Below the pieces are notes generated by a model. It was not told where the DNA came from. It worked only from the letters and a program-made list of their open reading frames with translations, and searched no databases. Below are positions 38,174-50,800 of a stretch of 64,000 nucleotides of DNA, in pieces. This DNA comes from Parietaria judaica (lineage: Eukaryota; Streptophyta; Magnoliopsida; Rosales; Urticaceae). A program made the position numbers and the translations under genes. The DNA lies in NCBI GenBank assembly GCA_954871525.1, contig OX940871.1, positions 23,100,586 to 23,164,585 of the forward strand, in the 5' to 3' direction. Positions within the stretch are counted from its first letter, which is position 1, and the number at the start of each line of letters is the position of its first letter.

Positions 38174-38530
38174 GGAAAATAGCGGCATAAGTATTCATAG
38201 TATTTAAAAAGTTGACATTAAGTTCTTTTTTTTTTTGGTAGCCAAAGTTACCAAACTCTTATTTTGTGTCTTCCGTCGTGTTTCCGTCCCAAACCGCATC
38301 ACGTGTCACTTTTTTAACCATTAAAAATACCATTTTTAATAATTAACAAAAAATAATTTGATTTATCAATGATAGATTTAATAAGTTTCAAAAGTGTCGC
38401 GTGGCGCATTTTGGACGAAAATATGACGGAATGCACAAAGTAAGAGTTTGGCAACTTTCGCCACGAAAGCAAAAAAGAAACTTAATGTCAATTTTTGAAA
38501 GATTTTAGGTACTTATGCCGCTATTTTCCC
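38174..38530. mobile_element. foldback element (long inverted repeat)
   Basis: The arms are complementary over more than 100 bases. The left arm starts GGAAAATAGCGGCATAAGTA (38174) and runs through TTGACATTAAGTTC, a T run, GGTAGCCAAAGTTACCAAAC and TCTTATTTTGTG. The right arm ends TACTTATGCCGCTATTTTCC at about 38529. The middle is about 110 bases. No certain target duplication was found. Confidence 0.75.
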
Positions 38531-38756
38531 TAATAAATTACTATAATTATAATTATTAAATGTTAAAAATGGTAAGTTGTGAAAAATAATACAGATAGGA
38601 AAAAAAATCCATTGATGAAATGATAGGAAGAATTAATGTGTCCATATTAGTTGCGATTTGGCCTTCATATTAGCTGGGTCTTCTTCATTTCCTTAGAAAA
38701 ATCCCGATTTTGATTGAATTCTCTCTCCAAGGTGATCATCAAGCCTCTCCATTAAT

Positions 38757-41700
38757 ATGGCCTCTGTAAGATATCATTCTTCCGATCTCCTTCATTTTCT
38801 CAACAAAATATTACATCGATTCTTCTCAAATTCATAGGGTTAGATCGTAATGATTTCTCTTGGCTTGTCATTCTTTATATTTACAGAAATTAATATGAAA
38901 TCAATTGTAGTGATATATATTCACGGATTTCGAATTCTATGTACACAAAATCTCTCTGTACGTATTAACATTAAAATATTGCAGTTTCTCGAACCCTTTT
39001 GTGATCAAGTACATGTTCCGCCTTGTGAAGAAGGAAGTTACGAAATCAGGATTTAGACTTCGGGGGGGTCTATTTGAATTATAGCGTGTAGTTTCTGGCA
39101 ATTTTTCATCTGGACAAAATGGTTACAGAATACCGAGTTAGTGCCAGTTACCGTATTTATAAAAATAAACGGTACGTTTTTGGGACAAAATTCTAAAGAA
39201 TTTTCACCGAAAATGTGGATATCTCGACATAGTTTGGGTTTGGACTGAGATAGATAGCCAACAAATTAAACCAAGTTATCGTAGTAATCGGTTAGGTTAT
39301 GCATGGGACATGCAATAAGAGTATTAACGTGTGTATAGCAGGAGAAAGGAAGGCCATTGCCGAAATTTGGAGAGTGGGACGTGAACAACCCAGCCTCAGC
39401 GGAAGGGTTTACAGTGATTTTCAACAAAGCCAGAGATGAGAAGAAGACTAATAATAATACTTCCCTCAAGGTTCCCACTCCTTCACAAAACCACCACACT
39501 CCTCAAAACAAGAACCACGTCTCTAAGGTACTATACATATATATATAAATATATATATATATATATTATAATAACTTGCAAACCGAATATCCATTAAGAA
39601 TTTCACTATGAAAAAGATAAAATGGCATAACAGGGTGACATCATTGTCAATTTAGTTATGATTTCATAAACTGGCGGAGCTACATGTGCACCAGTGAGTG
39701 TACGTGTATACGCTCACTTCAAAAAAAAAAAAAAAACTAGATTTGATTCGACTCTTCTCATTCCCTATCTCTTCTTGACTCGATAAATCTATTCTACTAT
39801 CCTTCGAAAAGTAATATTATCTCTTTATATGTGTGGTTGTCACTTAAATATAGTTGTTTATGATTTTTGTTTGTTTTTATATCTAAAAAAATTGATTGAA
39901 ATATGTTATGTGTTTCGCCTAAAATGAAAGTCTGACTATGTCACTGTATTTCATAGTCTAGTAAGCTTATTAAGATTGTGAGTTTGAAAAAGAAAAAAAA
40001 AATCACCATTTTGAGGTTAATCACTCACCAAAAAAGATAAAACTCATAATCTGAATCACTGAATGGTTAAGTACTTAAGATGTAGGTCCAAAGTGTGTAT
40101 TTTTTTGAATAATCACTTAGTAGTACCACTTATCATGATGTTTGATTTTGATTTATAAGTATATAATATGATTCAAACTAAATGAATAGTACTGTATTTC
40201 GATCTTAAAAAATTGGTAAATAGTCATTAAGAAATTACAATGTAAAATCTTAATATCACAATACACATCCAGATTAAGAAGTCCTGTAAGCATAATCCAA
40301 ACAAACACACCCATACTGTTGGGATTCTCACCCTAATTCTAATCGATTGACCTAGCGATTTCTTCCGATTCTTAAACAATCATCGAGATATATCAAATAA
40401 ACATAAACTGAAAACGAAAAACGAATCAAGACACAGTTTTAGAGAGAGGTTCTGCCGGAGATCAAAATCCGATCTCCGACGTACGTCCTCTCTTTCGCTC
40501 CGGCGAATATAACCGGACGCCATGCACTATAGGATCTTCGAGTTCCGATTGCACACTCATCTACGCCTATCTCTCACCGTACATCGATCAATCCGATCAG
40601 ACCCGTACAATCCCTAGATAAGCTTTACATGGTGAATTCGAAACCAAGAGAAACAAACCAGAGAGTAGATGAAGCTAGAAACCCTAGAGAGAAAGAACCC
40701 TGAAACCCCCCAAGAGAAAAACCCCTTTTTCTCTTCCTTCTCACTCTGTCGAATTCCAATCTGAGAACAACCCAGATAAGAGGTTGAAGCAGGCTGCTCC
40801 ACAGCCGTTGGATTAGGCTTTATCGTGTGGCTCAAAGTCGTTCTAACACAAGTAGTAAACGACATGTCGTTCTTTGGCATCTCTTTGTCGTTTTTGGGCT
40901 TGGGCCTTCAAATGGGCTTCACCAATTACAACAAACTCCACCTTGAAGTCCATTCTTCATGATCGATTCATCGCCTTTATCTCCTAGCTCGGAAGCTCCA
41001 CCTTAATGCTAAATCACTCCCGTTACATATTTCCTGTCTAATACCATCGAATTCCTAAGTGCACTGTTTCCGGGTATTTTCGCCATCCTTGCGGTAACCT
41101 AAATACTCACTGATAGTTTTCTTCATAAGGTCGGTTTCTTCCACATTCTTAATGTACCTACAGGTATTAACCTCCTGCAAAAACTAACTCACCAAACCCA
41201 ACAAGATCAAACATATCGAGTATCTCTTAAATAAAACTGTATAACAGTAATATATACAATATAGTCACATGGTCAATAAAAATAGACAAGAGTTTTCGTA
41301 ACAGCGATATATCCGTAAATGACCAAAAAATCCTGTCAAATACAATCATAGCAAAAATGTAGGCAAATAGACAATAACAAGGAATTACCAAAACTCAAAA
41401 CCTTTCTACAAATCAGACAATCTTTTAAGCTAGCAATTCATAATATAAAGTAGAGAATATGTGTAATCACATATATTAACTACTAATTATTCTAGCTAAC
41501 CGTACAAATATGTAATTACGTCTAATCACATACATTGAATAACCGTCTAATCCTAGGTTTAATAACTTAAATTCCCAAGTCTAATTTCAGCCTGACATTT
41601 ATCATGCTACCCATGGTTTAACCATAACCATAAACCGCATCGCTAAAACTCATAATCTCCAAGTATGTAAAGTTCATTTACCTGAACCTAGAACGGTTAA

Positions 41701-44700
41701 CAAAAAACTGATCTCAACCACAAGATCAACTCACCATAACCGAACTCACTAAGTTTGCATAGGATTTTACCCGGGATGGAAGACTAAAACTCCTTACCCT
41801 ATCACTGGCTAAACATGGTAGACATACTAACTCACCCTGGTTAGTATTCCCGGCTTGAACAACACTAAAAAACTGGACAGATGCTATTTCACGGGAACAA
41901 GCAAAAAATTATGGTTGACATCTAACTCTCTCTTGGCTAGAAAAACCTTGACCCGAACAACTTAAAATACCCAGTGTGTTGCTATACCACAAGCTCACTA
42001 CCGCCACCTATTCTATCCTGATAGGTATGCCAAACTTAGAACCCATACTCAACTAAGACTCATGGACTCCACCTCAAAATGAGGTGCTCACGGGTTTTCT
42101 CGCTACTCTCGGTTTCTCTTTTTTCTTACTGTCGAAGATCTATATCAAAGTGCAACAATTTATGTCTAGATGAACATGCTACTCTAGAAAACATATAACC
42201 GGGATCTATATGGTCTACCTATTGGAATGAACATATACCGATCACCCAAAAACACTAAGAACCTAACTTCGGTTTCCAAACCGACCATAACACAAGACAA
42301 CACAAGTCCAAATCCCCTTATGTTTTCTACCCGATTCTGACATGGTTTTTCCACTCCTTAATCTATCAACCTAGACCTAAGGAAGAAAAAGTATCTACAA
42401 ATGCACTTAACAGTTTCTATTTAACCACACAAGGGACAAATTTCATGTATTCTCACTAATCAGAGAGCATATGATCTGATGTATGAGAAAAAACCATGAA
42501 AAACCCCAAACCAGAACTCAAAACTAAATGAAATCCTTAACACATAAGGTTCACAGAGTTCGGATCAACTTACCTTACAACCCTTTGCCGAGAAGAATTT
42601 TAAACCCCCCTTTCTTGCTCTTTTAACGAGCTCCGGGTGCCACTTCTCGGTCATCTGTTAGGTTAGTCTCAAAATAGAAAACCGCATTTATAGAATAAAA
42701 CATATGCATATAAACTATGCATAAATACCATGTAATAGAATCGAAAGAAAAAAAAATAACAAGCATATCATCATACTATTTCGATTCATACTTATGTTCA
42801 TTTAATTCACAAAGCATTTTCATTCTGAGTCATTTTAAAATATACTGAAGTTAAGCATCAATTTTATACCAATATGCACAAACACAATCATTCAATTTAA
42901 ATAACACATTCAGCCAAAAAATTTCTCATAAATCTATATTCCGGATTGTCAATTATTTCCCAAATCCAATCCAAGACACAATGAGAGGAAGTATGACAAA
43001 ATCAGATTTTGAGTATAATAGAACTCTTAATGATTATGACCTATACATGCAATATTAGACTTCATATCATGCTTTGACCTTTGTAAACATCAAAGCAACA
43101 AAAATAAACTCTTTTAAACAAAATGACTCATTTCCACAATGAACAAAAACATTTCAATCATCTCTGACAGTATTTCTTAATACTCTGAGCTTAATACCAT
43201 TTTCATGCATGTGTGAGTAAATAAAATCGCTGATGACATACCAATGCAACTATGATTATATATTTAATGTCTATTCTAATTCCTTAGCATACAGCATAGC
43301 ATGAGATAAACAATTCCAAAAAATCATAATCATAAAGCAAGCAGATGTCAGCAAAGGATCTCATCAAGTTATCAATTAATTTTGCTATATCCCAAAAATA
43401 AAATAACATGCCATTAATTATACCTTGTTAAAAGAAGATTAAGATTTGGAATTTACCCGCAAAAAGTCAATAATGGTTACTCGATACCATCAACTTTACC
43501 TTGGGCTCAAGAGACACTTCCATCTTGTTATCTCCGACAAGAACATCTCGTAATTCCACCTCCCGAAATCACTCTTACCACCGTTAATAGTGGTTTCGAA
43601 ATCAGAGAACTTTCCTGCAAAGAACTTCTAACAAGCGAACCACAAATACGAATATAGCTAGAATAAATCATACCACAAGTACAAAGAATACATGCTACTT
43701 CGCAGCGCTTAACTAGACAATTAATAAATCATTCATTCCCATTATCCCAATTAAGGTCGAGAATAGAATCAGCTGAATAACCTTAACTGCCTTATCGAGC
43801 TTTGCATTTTAAACAAATGCTCAGGTTCATTAATTAAATAACAAAGTTAAACCATCTGTCAAAAAGAAAAGATATGCTAAAAATCAATCATTAATAACAA
43901 CAATTATCCAAACATATTTACAAATCGGCTGGATCAAAGTAAGCGAATAAACAACTATAAATTCATCCGAAACAAATCCTAGAATTAATTGTAAAGACCG
44001 AGTGAAAACTCAAATTAGTTCCAAAACCTAGTGAGGCAAAAATATACATAAATCTTACTACATTATATGTGATCTCTGAAAATCAATGTAGATTTAAAAT
44101 TTTCAAAAAACCTCATATGTAGAAACTAATCAAATCAATTAACACTTAATAGGATTTGAATAATTCGCATAATTTGAAATCAGAAACAAGATATCTACCA
44201 ACCGAAATAAAATATACAGATATACCAAAATGCCCTTGAACTCACATTTCAAAGCCTGAAAAGAAATTTCAAACACATTTACATCATAAATTTCATATTC
44301 AAGAGCCAGAAATAATTTTCACACAAATTAAGCATAATGATGTATTAACTGTCCTAAACACAGACGAATGTCGAAGGAACTTATAAAGCAAACATCTTGT
44401 ACCAACTCCTCACACTAATCAGAATTGCTTTGCTTTCGAACTGAACTCACTGACCGCCCTGGAAAACGCTCGCTCCTCGCCTGGGGTCGTTTGTTCCTCG
44501 CCTGAGATTGCTCGCTACTACCGGAATCGCGCATTCGTTGCCAGAACCGCTCACTCTTCGCCGGAATCACTCATTCGGCTCTGGAATCGATCACTCGTTG
44601 CCGGAACCGCTCGCTCGCCATCGGAATCGCTCATTTGGCTCTGGAGTCGCTCGCTCCTTGCCATAATTGCCCAATCGTCGCCGGATTCGGCTCTGATACC

Positions 44701-46100
44701 ACTTGTTGGGATTCTCACCCTAATTCTAATCGATTGACCTAGCGATTTCTTCCGATTCTTAAACAATCATCGAGATATATCAAATAAACATAAACTGAAA
44801 ACGAAAAACGAATCAAGACACAGTTTTAGAGAGAGGTTCTGCCGGAGATCAAAATCCGATCTCCGACGTACGTCCTCTCTTTCGCTCCGGCGAATATAAC
44901 CGGACGCCATGCACTATAGGATCTTCGAGTTCCGATTGCACACTCATCTACGCCTATCTCTCACCGTACATCGATCAATCCGATCAGACCCGTACAATCC
45001 CTAGATAAGCTTTACATGGTGAATTCGAAACCAAGAGAAACAAACCAGAGAGTAGATGAAGCTAGAAACCCTAGAGAGAAAGAACCCTGAAACCCCCCAA
45101 GAGAAAAACCCCTTTTTCTCTTCCTTCTCACTCTGTCGAATTCCAATCTGAGAACAACCCAGATAAGAGGTTGAAGCAGGCTGCTCCACAGCCGTTGGAT
45201 TAGGCTTTATCGTGTGGCTCAAAGTCGTTCTAACACAAGTAGTAAACGACATGTCGTTCTTTGGCATCTCTTTGTCGTTTTTGGGCTTGGGCCTTCAAAT
45301 GGGCTTCACCAATTACAACACATACCAAAGATAATAAGTTCATGGATTAATCTTGTCATTAATTACAAGCTATTTATGTGAGAGAATATTTAACATGATA
45401 TCATAATCTATTGAGTTCAAAACAATCGCTTATTTAAAACTAAAGGATTTTTTTTTGTAATACAAGTTAGATTTAAAAAAAAAAAAAAAAAAAACCCCAT
45501 GTTTTTGAGGGGTACGAGATAAGAAGATCTCATTTTGAACAAACAAAGAAAATAATTAGTAAGGTTTACATGTTATTATTTATACTCCTCATGCCTATTT
45601 GTTGTGACTAATAATATAGAATCTCATGATACTTTACAATTACATGATGTAATATAATAATATATCATGTAAGAGGAAGATTTAATGTAAAAATATTAAA
45701 TGCTTGGACATTATGGAAAACATTAGAGCAGATGAATATTTAAGAGGATAATCAATATAGAAGTTAAATTCAAAGATTTCTAAAATGTTAACTAGCAATT
45801 TGTACCCGATGAATAGCCAAGTAGCAATAAGTGTCCAATGAGAGCTTCATCTTAAAAAATAAAAATATGCGTCTAATTGCATCTATCATTTCACCCACTA
45901 TTTAATCGTATTGATGCGGGTTAAACCTGAATCGATACAAAGTTGACTCGAACATATTTAGTACTTCGTATCGTATGTCGTGTCAATGACACTATCGCCT
46001 CCGAGTTTTTTGTTTGTGTTTCTCAAAACTTGTTCCTTCTTTCTTTGGTTTTGTTTTTGTTTTGGTTACAATGCAGAAGAGATGGTTTTGCTGCGGATAA
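38757..46100 (+). CDS. NOI/RIN4-like short protein, three exons, intron split by a retrotransposon
   Basis: Exon 1 is 38757-38765 (MAS), exon 2 is 39342-39527, exon 3 is 46077-46100; together 72 aa. Exon 2 encodes the NOI core EKGRPLPKFGEWDVNNPASA followed by EGFTVIFNKARDEKK, the motif shared with RIN4 and cleaved by AvrRpt2-type proteases at the PxFGxW site. Exon 3 encodes KRWFCCG and a stop. A Cys pair near the C-terminus is the family's usual palmitoylation and membrane anchor. All splice sites are canonical and the exons join in frame. Intron 2 is 6549 bp, of which 5009 bp is the LTR element plus its duplication; the exons are undamaged. The remote exon 3 is the only candidate for the C-terminus and fits family structure. 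A variable Asn/Thr/Gln-rich linker lies between core and tail. Correct expression depends on splicing out the element. Confidence 0.85.
40317..40933 (-). repeat. LTR (element's 3' LTR)
   Basis: 617 bp. I found no difference from the other LTR in the lines compared. The same 88-codon minus-strand frame lies in both LTRs and is not thought to be a gene. Confidence 0.95.
42574..42654 (-). other. exon-like segment inside the LTR element
   Basis: On the minus strand an 81-base segment lies between a plant-type acceptor (CTAACAG) and a strong donor (AAG|GTAAGT). It is open throughout, starts with ATG and encodes 27 residues (MTEKWHPELVKRARKGG...). The product is not recognised. It may be a captured host exon or a remnant of a spliced element gene. 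Confidence 0.45.
44450..44700. repeat. degenerate tandem repeat next to the primer-binding site
   Basis: GC-richer stretch made of variants of CGCTCACTCTTCGCCGGAAT and similar, with a period of about 21 bases. On the minus strand it encodes a short repetitive peptide (SERLQSQMSDSD-like). It forms the first part of the element's internal region in its own orientation. Confidence 0.7.
44704..45320 (-). repeat. LTR (element's 5' LTR)
   Basis: 617 bp, bounded by the primer-binding site at 44689-44701 and the CATAC duplication at 45321-45325. Confidence 0.95.
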
Positions 46101-46744
46101 GAAGTGACACTACCTACTTTTGAGGACATGAATTTGACACCAATAGAAACCTCCTTTTAGACTGTTTTTGTAATAGTTTATTGTTCCTTCATTTGGATCA
46201 CTTCTGTTTTGCTCTATTCTTGTCAAATTACACTGTTCTGTGTGTCTCTTACTGCATTGAATTTGAGTTTCTTCTGTTGTATACTGTATAATGGAAGGCA
46301 GCACAAAGACACGAGTGTAATTCATGCACAAATGTCTCTCGTCGGGTTTCTCTAGGAATTCTCATGCAATGACTTAGTTAAACAAAAATAATAATTTAGA
46401 TAAACAAATATAATGAATCGGGTTCGTAGCCGTCGTAGCATGCGAATTTACCCAATTTTTGGGATCTCGAATGCTCGTGATTTTTTTATTTTTTATTCAG
46501 AGATCACAACTTCAAACGATGACAATTGAAGTCTCTATCTCGTGGACCACGTCACACGAGAACACCCGAGTCATTTTGAAAGATTGTTATCGGGAATCAC
46601 CTCATAGCCGACTACTTTTCTTGCTTGGGAGAGAGAAAAATTCGACTAGGGGAAGGGAGTTAGTAGCTTCTCTCTCTTTATGGATGGGGATGTGTTTTGT
46701 GATTACTTAATGATGTTTAACGTTAAACTTCAAATAGTGATTTA
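46101..46744. other. NOI-gene 3' UTR and spacer
   Basis: The first part should be the 3' UTR of the NOI gene. The 83-codon frame at 46459-46710 shows no known domain and is not called. Otherwise nothing is seen. Confidence 0.4.
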
Positions 46745-47459
46745 GGTGGCGTTTGGTTATGGTCTCCGAGACCAGTTTTTGGTTTTGGTTTCAAACAGTG
46801 TCATATTGGTTTCGCAGGTCACGTTTGGTTACCAGTTGTCTCTGTTTTCTGAGACCGGTCTCGCAGACCACTGAAATTTTAATGAAGGAAAATTGAAAGC
46901 GACTTGAATTTGTTTTCTGTCTTTGGTCTTCAACTTAATCGTACAAAATAAAACGATAATAAATATATTATCATTTTATAATAGTATTTAATTATAATAA
47001 TAAGGTATTAACAATGAAATTAACTTATACAATAAATTATTAAAATCATGTATATATAATTATATTTTTTAATAATATTACTATCATATTAACAAATATA
47101 CTTAAATTTTATATATTATTAAATATTAACTTACAATGATATAAACTATTGAAACAAAATATTTACTACTTTACATATTACATTATTTAAATATGTAATT
47201 ATAGTCATGAAATATGAATAAAATTTTTATGATAGCAAATATTTTTTAGACGTAATATTAGTATATATTACTTTCAAATAAAACATACTTTCTTTTTAGT
47301 AACATATATTGTATTTTATTGCACAGATTAACAAAAGACAAACCAAACAGTGTTTCAAAAATCAATATCCCAAACTGGTTTGGGAGATTAAACTCTCAGA
47401 CTGGTTTCCCAAACCAAATTGCAAAACTGGTTTCCGAGACCAGTTAACCAAACGCCACC
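46745..47459. mobile_element. Tourist-like (PIF/Harbinger) MITE, 715 bp
   Basis: The termini GGTGGCGTTTGGTTA (46745) and TAACCAAACGCCACC (ending 47459) are perfect inverted repeats of 15 bp. Similarity continues inward around CTGGTCTC/GAGACCAG. The flanks are TTA on both sides (46742-46744 and 47460-47462), the preferred target of PIF/Harbinger elements. The interior is AT-rich and non-coding. Confidence 0.85.
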
Positions 47460-47851
47460 TTAGGGTTTAAGTAATTGAGTTCATTTATATTCCGACATTT
47501 TATTCCCCAAATACGAGATTTAACCAATACGAAAGAAAAAGTTCTCCCTTACCGATCATTAGTAAAAAAAAAAAAAAAAAATTTCTTCCAAAATAACCCT
47601 TTTAGGAGGCCCATGATTATGAAACCTGAGCAAAAAGAAATGCATAATTTACATACTGTCATTTGTTTTAGAAAGTAGCTTAAAGTTTAGATACTAGATA
47701 AACATTAAGTGCCATCCTCTCAAAAGCTTGTGGCAGTTGGGCCAGTAAAGAAAAGTTTTGTTTTTTCTAAAAAGTATATTTAAAAAAAAAGGAAACTACA
47801 AAATAGAGAAGTCTAAATTCTAGCAGCAGATATTCCATGGACAATTTGTTG

Positions 47852-50800
47852 TCACATGTCTAGCTCAACTGTAAGCTCACTTCTTGCTTCTTCTGTTGCT
47901 GAGTGGCCGTAATTAGCTACATTATCGACACCCGACGCGCCCAGACTCGGTGTTCCCGGTGAATGGTCGTACTTACAGGCTGGCCCGTATTTGCATATCC
48001 CGTAGCGACTGAAATGCGTGCAAATGTTCTGATCCTGATTTACATGCAAAACGTTAGGGTTCTAAAAGATTAAAAAATTACACTTCTCGGAACTAAAAAA
48101 AAAAAAAAACTGAACAGAGATCCCCACAAACCAGTTTTGAGAATTAAAAATCGCAAACAAAAAATTGAAACTGAAACCCAATAGGAACAACTGCGGAACG
48201 TACCAAATAATATTGCTAAGACTAAATACCGGAAACAGGAATCCACAAGAACCAGATTCGAGAACTAAAAAACCCAAAAGTAACTGAAACCCAACAGGAA
48301 CATGTGCGAAATTGAAACTAAAAATGCAACAGATAATTCCAGAAAACCACAAAAATTAACAGAAACCCAACAGAAACCGGTACGAAATCATTGCTTGAAA
48401 CTAAAAACCCAAAAAGAATACAGAAAAAAAAAAGGCGCTATGGTTGTCGGTGATTACCGGTCTCAGTGGCAGGCCCTTATCGCTAAGGGAAAACAGGGGT
48501 TTCATCAAAGCCCGATTCTTTGGGTGATTATATTTGCAATTAAACCTGAACTTGCAATCCCCGGTTTTTAAAAAGTAACTGCAGTCAGGTTGGCCGGGTC
48601 GCTCGGGATAGCCTTCGGGCGGGCTATAGGGAGCATGGTGGTTATAAACATTGGTTTCTATCACGGAGTTGTTCATGCCATATGCAGGAGGTGGTGGCTG
48701 GTTTTGATCCGGTGGTAGATATACAGGAGCCTACATCGAGACAAACACCGAAAAAAGAAACGTTTAAGTAAATCCACATAAGGAATTTTAATTCATACAG
48801 TAGTTATTGCTCAGTCAAAGGTCGAGAGTCGAGACAAATTATAGCCTCTATGAGAAAAGTGGAAAACCATAATGTATTGTGTTGGCAACTTGCTCAAAGG
48901 AAAACCAGTTACGAAGTGTAGAGTTTTCGACGTAATAGAATATCAAAAAATATTTTCCGTTAATCTTCACAAAAGCATAATCCAAGCAGCTGAACTCTCG
49001 AACATTTGGCAATTCATCTTGTTGACGACAGATTGTGAAAGATGAGCACGATATGATCGTGACAATAGAGTCGTTGAAAGAATTTAGTGTATAAACTACA
49101 TATGCACATGCAGTAAGCCTAATGAAGAAACTTCACAAAAGCTGAAGATAAATAATCATATGAAGAACAAATTAGCAATGAAGTTTGGAGTACCTGATAC
49201 CCGTTCCATTCAGTATCCGGGGAAGGAACCACCGAAGTTGGTGGCACCATCATTTGAACATAAGAAGCAGCAGGAGGAGCAGACTTGCTCGGTGAGGACC
49301 AAGATGGCAGCGTTGATTGTGAATTTGAACCTCCTTGTAGTGAGAGAGGCACACCGTTACTGTATCCCGTGGAGGCATGAGACCCAGTTGCGTCAGTAGG
49401 ATCGGGATGATTGAACCTACAGTGCACTCCATACTTGCAGGAACCAGTCCTCATGTAGTAGGGACACTCTTTCTCCCCCTGCAATAACAACAGCAAAAGA
49501 TGAAAGAATGCAAAAAAAAAATATTATAGTCTTGACTCGTAAAACCATAGCATTCTATAGTTACAGATATAGATAGAGTTATTAGCAATGTGCTGCCTAA
49601 ACTTTGCTTCTTCGTGCACTTTGCGCCCTGAAAATTAGTTTTTAATAGATTTGCCCCCTTAAGTTTAAAAAGGTAGCAGATTGCCCCCTACGAGTTAAAA
49701 AATGACGTAATATGTGAACATGTGCACAACACATGACTTATTTCAAGGTATTTTCATCGATGCCGTGGATCTTTATCTTGACTGATTTTTAAGAGCTAAA
49801 CTTCTTGAGTGCTATTTGCTACAATCTAGCATATTATTCTCCACCCATAGCTAATTGATAAAAATTAACAACTCTCAGTTAATATATGAATTATGCACAA
49901 GATAACATTTAATTTATTATCATTTTTTACCAGTATGGCGTAGTAGGAGGTAATGTGCTACTTTTTGAAAGTTTAGGAGGTATTGCTTCTAAAAAAATCA
50001 AAGATCAGGTAGCAAAGTGAACAAGCAAAATTCATTGTGCATAACTAACAATGACTTGTACATATTGGAAAATGCCCGTGGATAGGATTTGAGAAAAATT
50101 ACCACTCGGATCGGCAGACCTAAAAAGTTGAACTCCGAAACTGGCACAACAGCAGAAGTCATCTTTCCTTCTCTTCTGTGGTTATATTTACAAGCTTTTC
50201 CGTATTTACACCCCCCTGATCTTAAGTAAAACTGCAACAGTCTCGAGATTTATCAGACGACGAAAAACCAATGTTAGTCCCTCGAAAATTTCAACGCTTT
50301 ATCAAACACGTTTTTCGGCTTCTCACAATACTTAACTGAGCCAGATAAACAAAGACACGCACAAGAAACAAGAGGCATCCAATCATACAACATGATTTTA
50401 AGAAAAACTAAACCTTGCATTCTGACTGGCCGGGCTTCTCCAATGACTCTTCAGCGACCTTCGTCCTCTCCTTAGAAGCCTTCAGTGATAATAAAGAAGA
50501 TTAAACACAAAGTTTAGCAAGTGCATCTGCTAGAAAATGATCATAGTTCTAAAGAACAAAGCCTTCAATAACATAATATGGCTTAATGATGCATAAGTAC
50601 CCAATGTTCTCAAATTTTAGTGGCATAAACCCAAATTCTTTTCGCGGTTCAAGTTCTCAATGTTCAATATTTTGCTTCTCTATCAACTTCTGTCCAAATA
50701 ATTTTTTCCAAACTTTTGATCAGCTAAGGCTACGATTTTCTTCATCTTCATGGAAATGGAGATCATCTCCTAAGCTTGACGATGGAGGAATGAACGTACC

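Larger units (their letters stand above)
40317..45320 (-). mobile_element. non-autonomous LTR retrotransposon in the NOI-gene intron
   Basis: Two direct repeats of 617 bp (40317-40933 and 44704-45320) begin TG and end CA, and are flanked by the 5-bp duplication CATAC (40312-40316 and 45321-45325). The primer-binding site is TGGTATCAGAGCC on the minus strand (44701-44689), complementary to initiator tRNA-Met, two bases inside the right-hand LTR. The element therefore reads on the minus strand, opposite to the host gene. The other internal boundary has a purine-rich GGTGGAGTT on the minus strand (about 40934-40945). The 3.77-kb interior has no gag-pol frame, so it depends on another element's proteins (LARD-like). 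Superfamily cannot be assigned from the sequence with certainty. Confidence 0.93.

Noticed and set aside
40614..40880. 88-codon frame repeated identically at 45001-45267
   Set aside because: The identity is explained by the two LTRs; low-complexity content and no family match.
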